A stretch of DNA of 64,000 nucleotides from Pseudoalteromonas rubra (GTDB lineage: Bacteria; Pseudomonadota; Gammaproteobacteria; Enterobacterales; Alteromonadaceae), in assembly GCF_005887115.1 (NCBI RefSeq), contig NZ_PNCJ01000017.1:248001-312000 (forward strand), read 5' to 3'. Each line of letters starts with the position of its first letter. Within the stretch, counting starts at the first letter, position 1. This document shows, one piece after another, positions 17,626 through 29,740 of this stretch. The notes beneath the pieces are model-generated. The model had not been told where the DNA came from, searched no databases, and saw only the letters and a list, made by a program, of their open reading frames with translations. A program made the position numbers and the translations under genes.

Positions 17626-18060
17626 ATGTTTGATAGTGTTTTAATGGTATGTGCAGGCAATATATGTCGTAGCCCCACTGCCGAATATGTTTTAAAAAGT
17701 AAACTTGAAGGACGTGCAATACGGGTATCATCTGCTGGTTTGACTGCGTTGGTGGATAAGCCAGCTGACCAGCTGGCGCAAGAACTGGCTGCGCAAAATG
17801 GTATTGATATGTCTGCGCACAAAGGGCAGCAAGTTAGCACATCGCTGGTCGCTCAAAACAGTGTCATATTAGTGATGGAGCAGCGCCACTTAGAAGATCT
17901 CTGCTCCAGATACCCGCAAGCACGAGGAAAAACATTCTTACTGGGAAAATGGCTAGGAGATAGAGAAATACCTGATCCATACCGTCAAAGTCGAGAAGCT
18001 TTCGAGCATGTATACGATTTAATCGATAGCGCGTGTGGCGCTTGGCAGAAGTATTTATAA
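17626..18060 (+). CDS. wzb: Wzb-like low-molecular-weight protein tyrosine phosphatase
   Basis: Cytoplasmic phosphatase of 144 residues. The P-loop CX5R is CAGNICR at residues 9-15, followed by SPTAEYVL, and the general-acid aspartate is in DPYRQ near residue 117. It dephosphorylates the tyrosine cluster of the Wzc autokinase encoded next, allowing the phosphorylation cycle that controls polymer export and length. It sits 11 bases after wza and is immediately followed by wzc. Length and motifs match the family fully. Confidence 0.95.
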   Translation: MFDSVLMVCAGNICRSPTAEYVLKSKLEGRAIRVSSAGLTALVDKPADQLAQELAAQNGIDMSAHKGQQVSTSLVAQNSVILVMEQRHLEDLCSRYPQARGKTFLLGKWLGDREIPDPYRQSREAFEHVYDLIDSACGAWQKYL

Positions 18061-18062
18061 GG

Positions 18063-20312
18063 ATGAAAGAGTCAATGAACGCTCAATCAAACCTACTGAG
18101 TGGTGTGCAACCAAAGCAAGTCACACAGCAAGCGCAAGAAATCGATCTAATGGCATTGCTTGGAACTTTATTAGATCGAAAGTTATTCATAATAAGTGTA
18201 ACAGCATTGTTTATGATTATAGGTGTCGCTGTAGCTATCTTTAGCACGCCTGTATACCAAGCTACCGCGATGATTCAGGTTGAAGAAAAAGGAGGCGCAG
18301 TCCCTGGTTTTGATGAGCTTGGAGGCATGTTTGAAAGCACCTCAGCAGCAGTGACAGAAATCGAGCTGCTAAAATCACGCAGTATTATTGGTGAGGCCGT
18401 TGATAGTCTTAAATTAGACATTGTCGCAGAGCCAAAATTATACCCAATTATAGGCGGTCGTGCATTCCGTAAGTTTACCCCTATGCAAGCGGGGGATTTG
18501 GCTGAGCCGAGCTTTTCCGCAACGAGCTATGCTTGGGGTGGTGAAGAAATTGATGTTTTCAAATTCGAGGTTCCGAGCAATGCAATTGGCATAGGGTTTA
18601 CTTTAGTAACGCTTGTAAATGATCAGTTTGAATTGTTGGGCGAGGATGGTGAGCGAATTCTTAAAGGTAAAGTTGGCGAAGAGGTATCGAATGGTAAGTT
18701 CAGTCTAACGCTTAAAACTTTAGTTGCCCGGCCTGATACCGAATTTGTTTTGGTTAAGCGTGACCGTTTGAATACGATACTGGATCTGCAGGCTGCTATT
18801 GGTGCAAGTGAAAAAGGTAAAGATTCAGGTATCATAAATTTAAATTTGCAAGATACTAGCCCTGAGTATGCAGAAACTGTACTTAATAAAGTAGCTAGTA
18901 TCTATGTTCGCAGAAATGTTGAGCGAAGTAGTGCGGAAGCGCAGAAGTCTTTAGACTTTTTGGAGTATCAGCTACCACAAGTTAAGAAACAACTCGAGGC
19001 GGCTGAGCAACGTTTCAACGACTACCAGGTAAAGCAGCAATCAGTAGACATTACGTTGGAAACTGAGGGGGTACTAAGACAATTAGTGAAGCTGGAAACC
19101 CAGTTGCAAGAGCTTGAGCTGAAAAAACTAGAACTAGGACGAAAATTTAAGCAAAGCCACCCAAGCTATCAAGCAGCAGTTGAACAAATTGAAGCGGTAG
19201 AAAATCAAAAGCGACGCTTAGCCGCGGAAGTTCAAGTACTACCAGAAACACAACAAGAACTGTTGCGTCTAACTCGGGATGTAGAAGTGAACAACGAAAT
19301 CTACACCTTATTACTCGCTAAAACTCAAGAACTGGATATTGTGCGTGCTGGAACAGTTGGCAATGTGAGGGTGATTGACCTTGCTGAAGTAAACATTTCT
19401 AAACCAGTTAAGCCCAAAAAGGCGCTAATTGTGGTAATGGCAACCATGCTAGGTGGACTGTTGGCAGTGGCCATTGTACTTATTCAAAAATCCCTGCATA
19501 AAGGTATTGAAGACCCGAGTGAAATCGAGGCTTTAGGCTTACCTGTTTATGCCAGCGTTCCTTACTCAGAGTATCAAGTTAAACTAACAGGGTTTGCTAA
19601 AGCCCGAAAAGGTAAAACTGCCAAAGCGAAATCAATATTAGCAGTTGATAACCCAGCTGACCTTTCCATTGAGGCGCTGCGAAGCCTACGCACAAGCTTG
19701 CATTTTGCTATGATGGAAGCAAAAAATAATGTTATAGCCATCTCAGGCCCAAGCCCTGGTGTAGGTAAATCGTTTATTTCAGTTAATTTAGCAACAGTGC
19801 TTGCTCAAAGTGATAAGAAGGTACTGATAATCGACGCCGATATGCGTAAAGGCTACTTACAAACTCAGTTCGGTATACAGTGGGATAACGGACTAAGTGA
19901 TTACCTGTCGGGTAGGATAAACTTAGAACAAGCGACGAAGCACAGTCAGGTTAAAGGCTTGGATGTAATGACTCGTGGTCAGATACCTCCAAATCCATCA
20001 GAATTATTAATGCATGAAAACTTCTCAAAACTTGTTGAAGAGGTTAGTGCGAAGTACGACTTAGTCATAATAGATACACCACCTATTTTAGCGGTAACTG
20101 ATCCTGCTATTGTGAGTGCTCACGCAGGAAGCACGCTTCTTGTCACACGTTTTGGTCAAAACCATGTAAAAGAGCTAGAGCTTACACGCAATCGCTTTGA
20201 GCAAAACGGCATAGATGTGAAAGGTGTGGTGTTTAACGGCGTTGTGAAAAGATCAAGTAACGCCTATGGCTACTATGGTTATTACAACTACGAATACAAG
20301 TCAGATAAGTGA
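18063..20312 (+). CDS. wzc: Wzc-like polysaccharide co-polymerase / BY-kinase
   Basis: Inner-membrane tyrosine autokinase of about 749 residues. A Wzz domain follows the first membrane segment (~residues 40-65); a periplasmic coiled-coil region runs to about 430 and a second membrane segment lies near 455-475. The cytoplasmic kinase has Walker [11 protein letters not shown] near 560, Walker A' [11 protein letters not shown] and Walker B LVIIDTPP. The tail [17 protein letters not shown] is the tyrosine cluster that is autophosphorylated. It pairs with Wza and Wzb to control length and export of the module 2 polymer. The start is ambiguous between ATGs at 18063 and 18075; neither has an ideally spaced ribosome site. 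Confidence 0.95.
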   Translation: MKESMNAQSNLLSGVQPKQVTQQAQEIDLMALLGTLLDRKLFIISVTALFMIIGVAVAIFSTPVYQATAMIQVEEKGGAVPGFDELGGMFESTSAAVTEIELLKSRSIIGEAVDSLKLDIVAEPKLYPIIGGRAFRKFTPMQAGDLAEPSFSATSYAWGGEEIDVFKFEVPSNAIGIGFTLVTLVNDQFELLGEDGERILKGKVGEEVSNGKFSLTLKTLVARPDTEFVLVKRDRLNTILDLQAAIGASEKGKDSGIINLNLQDTSPEYAETVLNKVASIYVRRNVERSSAEAQKSLDFLEYQLPQVKKQLEAAEQRFNDYQVKQQSVDITLETEGVLRQLVKLETQLQELELKKLELGRKFKQSHPSYQAAVEQIEAVENQKRRLAAEVQVLPETQQELLRLTRDVEVNNEIYTLLLAKTQELDIVRAGTVGNVRVIDLAEVNISKPVKPKKALIVVMATMLGGLLAVAIVLIQKSLHKGIEDPSEIEALGLPVYASVPYSEYQVKLTGFAKARKGKTAKAKSILAVDNPADLSIEALRSLRTSLHFAMMEAKNNVIAISGPSPGVGKSFISVNLATVLAQSDKKVLIIDADMRKGYLQTQFGIQWDNGLSDYLSGRINLEQATKHSQVKGLDVMTRGQIPPNPSELLMHENFSKLVEEVSAKYDLVIIDTPPILAVTDPAIVSAHAGSTLLVTRFGQNHVKELELTRNRFEQNGIDVKGVVFNGVVKRSSNAYGYYGYYNYEYKSDK

Positions 20313-20335
20313 ATTCATTTAGGAAGAATGTAACG

Positions 20336-22584
<2,249 letters not shown>

Positions 22585-22587
22585 TTT

Positions 22588-23163
22588 ATGAGTCATAGTG
22601 TGCATGAAAGCGCCATCGTTGATGAAGGTGCTAAGATTGGTGCAAACACTCGCGTATGGCACTTTGTGCACGTATGTGGGGGAGCTGAAATAGGTGAAGG
22701 CTGTTCTTTAGGACAAAATGTTTTTGTTGGAAACAAAGTCACGATAGGTAACAACGTTAAAGTACAAAACAACGTCTCGGTATATGACAATGTGCACCTG
22801 GAAGATGATGTATTTTGCGGGCCGAGTATGGTTTTCACCAATGTTTACAATCCACGCTCGTTTATCGAGCGCAAAACAGAGTATCGTGACACTTTAGTAA
22901 AGCGTGGTGCGACGTTAGGCGCAAACTGTACCATTGTTTGTGGTGTCACAATCGGTGAATACTCGCTTGTTGGTGCAGGTGCTGTCATTAATAAAGATGT
23001 GAAACCGTTTGCATTAATGGTTGGCGTACCGGCAAAACAAATAGGCTGGATCAGCAAATATGGTGAGCAACTAGACTTGCCATTGGAAGGAAGTGGTGTT
23101 GCAACTTGTGAGCATACTGGTGAGCGATACCAATTAGAAAATGGTTTTGTTTCAATCAAATAA
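22588..23163 (+). CDS. wbpD: UDP-GlcNAc3NA 3-N-acetyltransferase (WbpD/WlbB)
   Basis: Left-handed beta-helix acetyltransferase of 191 residues with hexapeptide repeats from about residue 8 to 150 ([44 protein letters not shown]) and the catalytic-type loop [11 protein letters not shown]. It acetylates the 3-amino group of UDP-2-acetamido-3-amino-2,3-dideoxyglucuronate to give the diacetamido sugar. The C-terminal extension ([18 protein letters not shown]) is typical. It starts 3 bases after wlbA and ends 20 bases before wbpE. A decayed tail of a second copy is at 4185-4232. Confidence 0.92.
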   Translation: MSHSVHESAIVDEGAKIGANTRVWHFVHVCGGAEIGEGCSLGQNVFVGNKVTIGNNVKVQNNVSVYDNVHLEDDVFCGPSMVFTNVYNPRSFIERKTEYRDTLVKRGATLGANCTIVCGVTIGEYSLVGAGAVINKDVKPFALMVGVPAKQIGWISKYGEQLDLPLEGSGVATCEHTGERYQLENGFVSIK

Positions 23164-23183
23164 TTCGTAGAAGTAATTATTAA

Positions 23184-24248
23184 ATGCAATTTATAGATTT
23201 AGCTGCGCAATATCAGCACTTAAAAGAGAAAATCGATGCTCGCATCCAAGCTGTGTTAGATCATGGTCATTATATAATGGGCCCTGAAGTGCAAGAGCTA
23301 GAGCAGAAGTTATCTGAATACGTGGGTGTTAAGTACACGGTTAGCTGCGCTAATGGTACAGACGCATTAACCTTAGCTTTAATGGTTTTAGATGTAAAAG
23401 AAGGTGATGCGGTCTTTTGCCCAACATTTACTTTCTTCGCAACGGCTGAAACCATTGCGTTTGAAGGTGCAACGCCCGTTTTTGTTGATTCAGATGAAGA
23501 TACATTTAATATTTGTCCAGCTGATTTAGAGAAGCGTATTGAGGCGACTCTTGCTGAAGGTAAATTAAAGCCAAAAGCAATTATTGCGGTTGATCTGTTT
23601 GGTCTGCCTGCAAACTATCCTGCACTCAGAGAAATCGCAGATAAATATGATTTAAAAATTATCGAAGATGCAGCGCAAGGTTTTGGTGGTGAAATTAATG
23701 GCAGACGAGCAGGCTCATTTGGTGATATTGCCACTACCAGTTTTTTCCCAGCAAAACCACTAGGTTGCTACGGAGATGGTGGAGCATTATTTACAAACAA
23801 TGATGAATATGCCGAGCTACTTAAGTCTTATCGTGTACATGGTAAGGGTAAAGATAAATATGACAACGTACGTATTGGCATGAATTCTCGCCTAGATACC
23901 ATTCAAGCGGCAGTTTTACTTGAAAAATTAGCAGCATTCCCGCAAGAGTTGATTAATCGCAATGAAGCGGCAGAAAAGTACACGGCGGAATTGAGAGGCA
24001 TGTACAAAACGCCAGTGGTGCCGGAAGGGTACGTAAGCTCTTGGGCACAGTACACACTTACAGCAGCAGATCGAGATGCCGAAATGGCGAAGTATAAGGC
24101 ACGAGGTATTCCGACAATGGTTTACTACGGGACCTGTATGCATCAACAAACTGCATTTAAGGCATTAGGTTATCAGGAAGGTGACTTCCCGACTGCTGAA
24201 AAGCTAGCTAGGTCAGTATTTAGTCTACCCATGCATGGTTATTTGTAG
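23184..24248 (+). CDS. wbpE: UDP-3-keto-GlcNAcA aminotransferase (WbpE/WlbC, DegT family)
   Basis: PLP-dependent aminotransferase of 354 residues that installs the 3-amino group, using glutamate. The family pattern is complete: start MQFIDLAAQYQHLKEKID, CANGTDALTLAL near 51, IIEDAAQGFGGEINGRRAGSFGD near 160, and the PLP lysine in FFPAKPLGCYGDGGA near residue 190. Together with tviB, wlbA and wbpD it makes UDP-GlcNAc(3NAc)A. The next gene, wzx, starts just after its stop. A deleted remnant of a paralogue is at 4252-4452, ending in the same MHGYL. Confidence 0.94.
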   Translation: MQFIDLAAQYQHLKEKIDARIQAVLDHGHYIMGPEVQELEQKLSEYVGVKYTVSCANGTDALTLALMVLDVKEGDAVFCPTFTFFATAETIAFEGATPVFVDSDEDTFNICPADLEKRIEATLAEGKLKPKAIIAVDLFGLPANYPALREIADKYDLKIIEDAAQGFGGEINGRRAGSFGDIATTSFFPAKPLGCYGDGGALFTNNDEYAELLKSYRVHGKGKDKYDNVRIGMNSRLDTIQAAVLLEKLAAFPQELINRNEAAEKYTAELRGMYKTPVVPEGYVSSWAQYTLTAADRDAEMAKYKARGIPTMVYYGTCMHQQTAFKALGYQEGDFPTAEKLARSVFSLPMHGYL

Positions 24249-24249
24249 G

Positions 24250-25491
24250 ATGTCTTTTAAGGGTGGCGTTTTTGCGAAACAAATAGCTAAGTTGGCAAGT
24301 GGAACGGCACTTGCCCAACTCATTAATATCATATCTTTACCTCTGTTGACTCGGCTCTATACGCCGAGTCAATTTGGCGTATTTGCTGTCTTTTTAGCAA
24401 GTGTCGCTGTGCTCAGTTCTATTTCCACTTTGAAATATGAAAATGCAATTTTGGATGAAGAAGATTCGCAAGATGCTAAAAACTGTACTGTGTTGACTGC
24501 AATTTCTGGGGTATTCATAGTTGTTCCTTTATTACTCTATTGCATCTTTTCCTATTATTTTGATTTTAGTTTAATAGGTATAGATTGGTTAACTGCTCTT
24601 TTTTTGACATTTGCTATTATCTTCACTAATACATTTACCGCACTGTATTACTGGTGTAATCGTCTACAGCATTATAACTTTATGACAAAGGGCAGGGTGT
24701 TTGCAGCAATTGCGGTTGCATTTATTTCTCTTCTAATAGGTTATTTAGAGCTTGGCACAGTTAATGGATTAATTGTTGGTTCACTTGTAGGTATGGCTGT
24801 GAATATGGTCTATTTGATTCTAAAGTTAAATATTTCATTTTCAACTGTCCGTCAGATATCTTTCGAAAAGCTATTTGTTTTATTTGTTAAACTAAAGAGG
24901 TTTCCTCTCTTTTTGGTGCCAAGTACCTTGCTTGATAGAGTAGCTGCGCAAATTCATATTTTTGTGTTTTCTTCTGTTTTTGGAAGCGCTATTGCTGGAG
25001 CTATGGGTGTATATAATCGAGTTGTTGGTTTGCCAATAAGCTTAATAGGTAACGCTGTAGGTGATGTCTATAAGCGACGAATTAGCGAGTTATTGAAAAG
25101 TGGAAAAAGTTGCAGAAGAGCCTTTATTAAAACAGGGCTTGCCCTGTTTACTATAGCAGCGCCGGCTTCTTGTGTTTTATTCTTCTTTGCGCCAGAAGTT
25201 TTTACATTTGTACTAGGGGAGGAATGGAAACAGGCTGGTGAAATAGCTAGCTTTCTTTCAGTTAACTTTCTTTTAGCATTTGTAGTTAGCCCATTAGCTG
25301 GGATTTTATATTTAAGAGAAAACCAAAAAATTGATTTGTTAATTCAAATAGTTTTGGTGGTATTATTAGCAATTGGTATGTCAATCGCAGTTTACGAAAA
25401 TAGCTTTAAAATTGCGTTGAGTGCTTACGCAATTTCTTTTGGTGTTAAATACTTAGTCCAGCTAATAGTAAGTTTTAAGCTGGCAAAATGA
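24250..25491 (+). CDS. wzx: Wzx-type flippase (module 2)
   Basis: Polytopic membrane protein of 413 residues with about 12 hydrophobic segments. The N-terminus has the MOP/polysaccharide-synthase pattern LASGTALAQLINIISLPLLTRLYTPSQFGVFAVFLA. It should flip the module 2 lipid-linked unit. An ATG at 24235 in frame lies inside wbpE, so the ATG at 24250 is chosen, although its ribosome site is weak and it may depend on coupling. The protein is clearly different from the module 1 flippase at 5612. Codon use is more AT-rich than in the preceding cassette. Confidence 0.87.
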   Translation: MSFKGGVFAKQIAKLASGTALAQLINIISLPLLTRLYTPSQFGVFAVFLASVAVLSSISTLKYENAILDEEDSQDAKNCTVLTAISGVFIVVPLLLYCIFSYYFDFSLIGIDWLTALFLTFAIIFTNTFTALYYWCNRLQHYNFMTKGRVFAAIAVAFISLLIGYLELGTVNGLIVGSLVGMAVNMVYLILKLNISFSTVRQISFEKLFVLFVKLKRFPLFLVPSTLLDRVAAQIHIFVFSSVFGSAIAGAMGVYNRVVGLPISLIGNAVGDVYKRRISELLKSGKSCRRAFIKTGLALFTIAAPASCVLFFFAPEVFTFVLGEEWKQAGEIASFLSVNFLLAFVVSPLAGILYLRENQKIDLLIQIVLVVLLAIGMSIAVYENSFKIALSAYAISFGVKYLVQLIVSFKLAK

Positions 25492-25513
25492 ATTAGGGTA
25501 TGGAGTGATAAAG

Positions 25514-26629
25514 ATGTCGTTAGAAGAGCAGGTATGTACACTATGTGTTATGGACACCAGTGATCCTAACATTACTTTTGACGAAAATGGTGTCAGTAAC
25601 CATTGGAAAGAAGCCAGTGAAAAACTAAAAAAAGGATGGTTTCCTAATGAGAAAGGCCAAAAGCTTTTAAATGACACTGCAGCCGAAATAAGACAGTCAG
25701 GTGCAGGTAAAGAGTATGATTGTATTATAGGAGTAAGCGGAGGTATTGACTCTTCATATCTCCTACATGTTGCTGTAAATTTGATGAAGCTTCGTCCTTT
25801 AGTTGTACATGTTGACGCAGGCTGGAACTCTGAAATTGCAGTTCAAAATATTGAGAAAATGGTTAAGAAACTGGGTTTAGACCTATTCACTTATGTTGTG
25901 AATTGGGAAGAAATGAAAGATCTTCAATTATCATTTCTTAAGTCATCGGTAGCCAATCAAGATATTCCACAGGATCATTCATTTTTTGCGAAGCTATATG
26001 AGTTTGCTGAAAGCAAAAAAATTAAGTATGTCATTACGGGTAGTAATTTGACTAGCGAGTCTATATTACCTAGCAGTTGGGGCTACGATGCTTCAGATAG
26101 TATTCATATTAAAGATATTCATAAAAAATTCGGGAAAAAGAAACTAAAAACATACCCAATGATGGGCTTTATTAAGTCTAAGATTTATTGGAACTACATT
26201 AATAAAATGAATGTAATCAGTCCATTAAACTGGATTGATTATAACAAGAATGAAGCCATTGATTTCCTAATAAAAGAATATGATTGGAAATTTTATGGTG
26301 GTAAGCACCATGAATCAAAGTGGACTAAGTTTTTCCAAGCTTACTACCTTCCAAAAAAGTTTGGTTTTGATAAGCGTAAAGCGCATTTATCAAGCATGAT
26401 CGTTGCGGGTCAAATCACTCGGGAAGAAGCGTTAGAGGAGTTAAAAAAACCTTTATATAAAGAAGATGAGTTAGCCGACGATATGAATTATATTTCGGAG
26501 AAGCTGGGAATTACCTTAGACGAGTTTAAATCGCTAATCGAGTTGCCAAATAAAGATTATACTGAGTACAAAAATCACCAGTCGATGATGGTTTTTTTGA
26601 AGTCATTTAAGAAGAAAATACTTGGTTAA
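25514..26629 (+). CDS. WbpG/PseA-like N-acetyl sugar amidotransferase, divergent copy
   Basis: ATP-dependent PP-loop amidotransferase-like protein of 371 residues. WbpG relatives use ammonia from HisH/HisF to turn a sugar N-acetyl group into an acetamidino group. The first cysteine pair is present (CTLC) and the PP-loop SGGIDSS is near residue 73. However, the second pair seen in the paralogue (VCNYC) is replaced by VSNHW, so a four-cysteine metal site cannot form. The GGAG site eight bases before the ATG at 25514 fixes the start; a GTG nine bases earlier is in frame. It lies directly after wzx and away from hisH/hisF. It may act on a different sugar from the paralogue, or have lost activity. 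Confidence 0.88.
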   Translation: MSLEEQVCTLCVMDTSDPNITFDENGVSNHWKEASEKLKKGWFPNEKGQKLLNDTAAEIRQSGAGKEYDCIIGVSGGIDSSYLLHVAVNLMKLRPLVVHVDAGWNSEIAVQNIEKMVKKLGLDLFTYVVNWEEMKDLQLSFLKSSVANQDIPQDHSFFAKLYEFAESKKIKYVITGSNLTSESILPSSWGYDASDSIHIKDIHKKFGKKKLKTYPMMGFIKSKIYWNYINKMNVISPLNWIDYNKNEAIDFLIKEYDWKFYGGKHHESKWTKFFQAYYLPKKFGFDKRKAHLSSMIVAGQITREEALEELKKPLYKEDELADDMNYISEKLGITLDEFKSLIELPNKDYTEYKNHQSMMVFLKSFKKKILG

Positions 26630-26652
26630 AAATTCATAAGGTAGCCTGTACT

Positions 26653-27996
26653 TTGATAAACCTGAACTTTTTGAATTTAATTTTGTCGTATTTTGGGCTG
26701 ACATTCTTTGTCCTGTTTATGCTTGAAAATGTGAAGTTTATTGAGTCCCCTGGAGGGTACGGCTACCTCTTTCTGTTTTTAATTAGCTCATCAATAGTCT
26801 TCATTACTGGAGGTGGTTTTAAGTATTTTAGAAAGCTTAATTATAGTTTTGCGTACTTATTTGTTTTTATATCCTACTTTGTATATGTGTATTTGCTTAG
26901 CTCCTTTGACTTGGATTCTTTGAAACAAGTTACAGTTGGAACAACTGGGGGGATCGTATTTTCATTTATATGCGGTATTTTATGCTCCTTGTTAATCGCC
27001 ACTATATATCGCTTATCATGGCAAAGTAACTTGCTAAATAATCTTTCCTTGATTTTATACCTTATATTATTAGCTATTATGCTTTTAAGTGCTAGAGAGG
27101 CTTTTTCGCTTTATATTTCAGATGTAAGAAAAGATGTTTTTCTAATTGCAAGCCAATTTGGTAATTATCAAAGGCCGGCTGCTTTCATGTTTATGACTTT
27201 TATGGTCGCTGTGTCCTTAGCGGCGATGCATTTATCACTCTTTAAAAGTCTAGGCCGAATCGCTGTAATACTATGTACATGTTTATTGGGATGGTTGAGC
27301 TATCAATTTATGATGTTATCCCAGTTAATAGGTAGTAACTCAGGTATGGTCACAGTTTTTGGCTTTTTTATCGTATATTTAACTTTGCTATCCATATTAA
27401 AACTATTTAAAAGTGATTTAGACGATAGAGAAGAGTTTAAACTCAGTTCTCTGATCTTCAGTCGAGTTGGTCTTAAATACATTATATACCTGCCATTGGT
27501 GCTTTTTATTGTTTTTTGGTTGGTGCTTTTCTACGTATCTAAACAAAACATAGACTTGGATAGTCTCCGTATTTTTGGATATGGTTCAAGCTTATCTTCT
27601 TTCGAGACCAGGCTCGCGTTACTGGATAACTTTATAGTTCATTTCAGTTATAGTCCCTTATTTGGAAATATGATAGTTGAGAAGTTAACGACGGGAGATG
27701 GAACATATGTACATAGCTTGTTCGCTTTATTACCGCATTTAGGTATTATAGGGACGATAATTTTTTTGATTTTTCTTAAGTCTATTTTTAATGCATTTAG
27801 AACAGCAAGATTGAGCCCTTCTGAAAGTTATAATATTTATTTAAATAAATATTATGTTGTTTATAGAACTTTAGGCTTGACTGCGGTTTTGGTTTTTTGT
27901 ACTTTTTCGGCCTTTTTTACCTGGTTACCTTTGTGGTATGCGTTTGGACTATTTGGTATGACCTTGATAGATGGAGAAAGAACAAGGTATGAATAA
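26653..27996 (+). CDS. wzy: Wzy-like polysaccharide polymerase (module 2)
   Basis: Very hydrophobic protein of 447 residues with about 12 membrane segments and one larger hydrophilic loop around residues 295-345, the layout of Wzy polymerases. The start is a TTG preceded by AAGG ten bases upstream; the first in-frame ATG would remove the first membrane helix. No catalytic motif is conserved enough to cite, so the call rests on topology and context: the locus needs one polymerase and this is the only candidate in module 2. The GC content is very low, as usual for wzy genes. Its end overlaps the next glycosyltransferase gene. Confidence 0.72.
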   Translation: MINLNFLNLILSYFGLTFFVLFMLENVKFIESPGGYGYLFLFLISSSIVFITGGGFKYFRKLNYSFAYLFVFISYFVYVYLLSSFDLDSLKQVTVGTTGGIVFSFICGILCSLLIATIYRLSWQSNLLNNLSLILYLILLAIMLLSAREAFSLYISDVRKDVFLIASQFGNYQRPAAFMFMTFMVAVSLAAMHLSLFKSLGRIAVILCTCLLGWLSYQFMMLSQLIGSNSGMVTVFGFFIVYLTLLSILKLFKSDLDDREEFKLSSLIFSRVGLKYIIYLPLVLFIVFWLVLFYVSKQNIDLDSLRIFGYGSSLSSFETRLALLDNFIVHFSYSPLFGNMIVEKLTTGDGTYVHSLFALLPHLGIIGTIIFLIFLKSIFNAFRTARLSPSESYNIYLNKYYVVYRTLGLTAVLVFCTFSAFFTWLPLWYAFGLFGMTLIDGERTRYE

Positions 27997-29119
27997 TTTA
28001 CATATTTCTCTAACTGAAATGAGAAATGAATCAAGAGTTCTTAAGCAAGCTAGTTCTATCTATAATTCTAGCTCATTTGAAAGTGTTTTTATTTCTTCCC
28101 TTTGGGGAGAGGGCCTAGAGATGAGTGAGAATTTGAATGGAGTCGAATTGAGAAGATTTGATCTTAAAACTAGGAATTATGGTAATAATTTAATAATACA
28201 AATCCTTAAATATCTTGAATTTACTTACACAGTCTATCGAAACTATAGGAAAAATAATATTGACATCATTACTATCCATGCTTTGGCCTTATTGCCTTTA
28301 GGTTGTTTATTAAAAGTGCTTTATTCTTCAAAGCTAGTTTATGATGCTCATGAGTTAGAGACTGAAAAAAACGGGCTAGGTGGGCTTAGGAAAAAGCTTG
28401 CAAAATGGTTAGAGAGTATCCTTATACCTTTTGTAGATCATACAATAGTTGTAAGTAATTCAATTGCTGACTGGTATAAGTCTAGATATTCGATAGAGAA
28501 TGTATCGGTTGTTTTTAATTCACCAATCATTAAAGATATCAAGAAAAATAACTTACTGAAATCTAAGCTTGGTATAGATAGCCACATTAAATTGTATATT
28601 TATCAAGGTGTCTTGAGCAAAGGAAGAGGTATTGATGAAATATTGGATGTTTTTGGGAAAGAGACCGCTGATGTTGCTGTAGCCTTTATGGGATATGGGA
28701 TGGAATCGGAAAAGATAAAAGAGGCAGCAAGCGCTTCAGATAAAATTTTTTACGTTCCTGCTGTAGCCCCAGCTGAAGTATTATCCTACACCGCGTCAGC
28801 AGATGTAGGTATTTCATTTATTGAGCCAGTTTGCCTTTCCTATGATTACTGTATGCCAAATAAGGTTTTTGAGTATTTGGCTGTAGGCTTACCTGTCATA
28901 GTTTCAAATGGAAAGGAAATGTCGAACTTTGTTGAGGAACATGGCGTCGGTTGGCATGCAAGTAATTTTTCTAGTGATGAACTGGCAAAGCTTGTACAGC
29001 ATTCTTGTAAACAAGATACATCAATATACGAAAAAAGAAGCAAAGAAATCTCTGAAAAATATAAGTGGCAGCATCAAGAGAAACTGCTTCTTGAAGTATA
29101 TAAAAATGTTACGGAGTAA
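27989..29119 (+). CDS. Glycosyltransferase family 4
   Basis: GT-B type transferase of 376 residues. The N-terminal half contains KLVYDAHELETEKNGLGG near residue 110, typical of a GT4 group using the Y/F-DAHE motif. The C-terminal half has the donor domain (LYIYQGVLSKGRGIDEIL near 200; VFEYLAVGLPVIVSNGKEM near 293). An ATG at 27971 is also in frame; the ATG at 27989 overlaps the polymerase stop by eight bases. It sits just before hisH/hisF. The related protein at 31658 shares the DAHE pattern, so both may use similar donors. The sugar is unknown. Confidence 0.82.
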   Translation: MNNLHISLTEMRNESRVLKQASSIYNSSSFESVFISSLWGEGLEMSENLNGVELRRFDLKTRNYGNNLIIQILKYLEFTYTVYRNYRKNNIDIITIHALALLPLGCLLKVLYSSKLVYDAHELETEKNGLGGLRKKLAKWLESILIPFVDHTIVVSNSIADWYKSRYSIENVSVVFNSPIIKDIKKNNLLKSKLGIDSHIKLYIYQGVLSKGRGIDEILDVFGKETADVAVAFMGYGMESEKIKEAASASDKIFYVPAVAPAEVLSYTASADVGISFIEPVCLSYDYCMPNKVFEYLAVGLPVIVSNGKEMSNFVEEHGVGWHASNFSSDELAKLVQHSCKQDTSIYEKRSKEISEKYKWQHQEKLLLEVYKNVTE

Positions 29120-29122
29120 ACG

Positions 29123-29740
29123 GTGTTTGTAATAATTGATTATGGAACTGGGAATTCAGGCTCTATTCTAAATATGCTTAGAAAAGTTGGTGTTGAAGGT
29201 TGTGTTTCCAACGATCCAGAAATAATTAAAAGCTCTAAAGCTTTAATTCTACCGGGTGTCGGTGCTTTTGATAATGCGATAAAGAAATTCGATGATTCTG
29301 GACTACGAGGCCTGATAGAAGAAGAAGTTCTGGTTAACAAGAAGCCTTTCTTGGGCGTATGTTTAGGTATGCAGCTTTTATTTGATAGAAGCGATGAAGG
29401 TGTCCTAAACGGTTTGGGGTGGATCCCAGGAAGCGTAAAGAGGTTCAACTTCGATGATATCAGCACTAAATTAAAAGTACCTCATATGGGCTGGAGTATT
29501 GTTAAGTCACCGAACAACTCAGAACTTTTCTTCGATGGCTTTGAAGAGCATAGGTTTTACTTTGTACATTCTTACCATGTCGTTTGCGATCCTAAGTATG
29601 TTATCGGGACAGCTCAATATGGTTATGAGTTTGTTTGTGCAGTTAGAAAAGACAATATTTGGGCAACTCAGTTTCATCCTGAGAAGAGTCATAAATTCGG
29701 CATTCAGCTATTTAAACAATTTGTGAATTTAGTATGTTAA
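29123..29740 (+). CDS. hisH: HisH-like glutamine amidotransferase of the amidination pathway
   Basis: Class I glutaminase of 205 residues that releases ammonia from glutamine for the partner HisF-like channel. The oxyanion segment is PGVGAF, the nucleophile is in GVCLGMQLLF near residue 79, and the His/Glu pair is in QFHPEKS near 184. In this context (hisH-hisF-wbpG, not in a his operon) the ammonia most likely goes to the WbpG-like enzyme, as reported for Pseudomonas O-antigen loci. It starts at GTG with a GGAG site six bases upstream, and overlaps hisF. It is a dedicated paralogue of the histidine-pathway enzyme. Confidence 0.9.
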   Translation: MFVIIDYGTGNSGSILNMLRKVGVEGCVSNDPEIIKSSKALILPGVGAFDNAIKKFDDSGLRGLIEEEVLVNKKPFLGVCLGMQLLFDRSDEGVLNGLGWIPGSVKRFNFDDISTKLKVPHMGWSIVKSPNNSELFFDGFEEHRFYFVHSYHVVCDPKYVIGTAQYGYEFVCAVRKDNIWATQFHPEKSHKFGIQLFKQFVNLVC

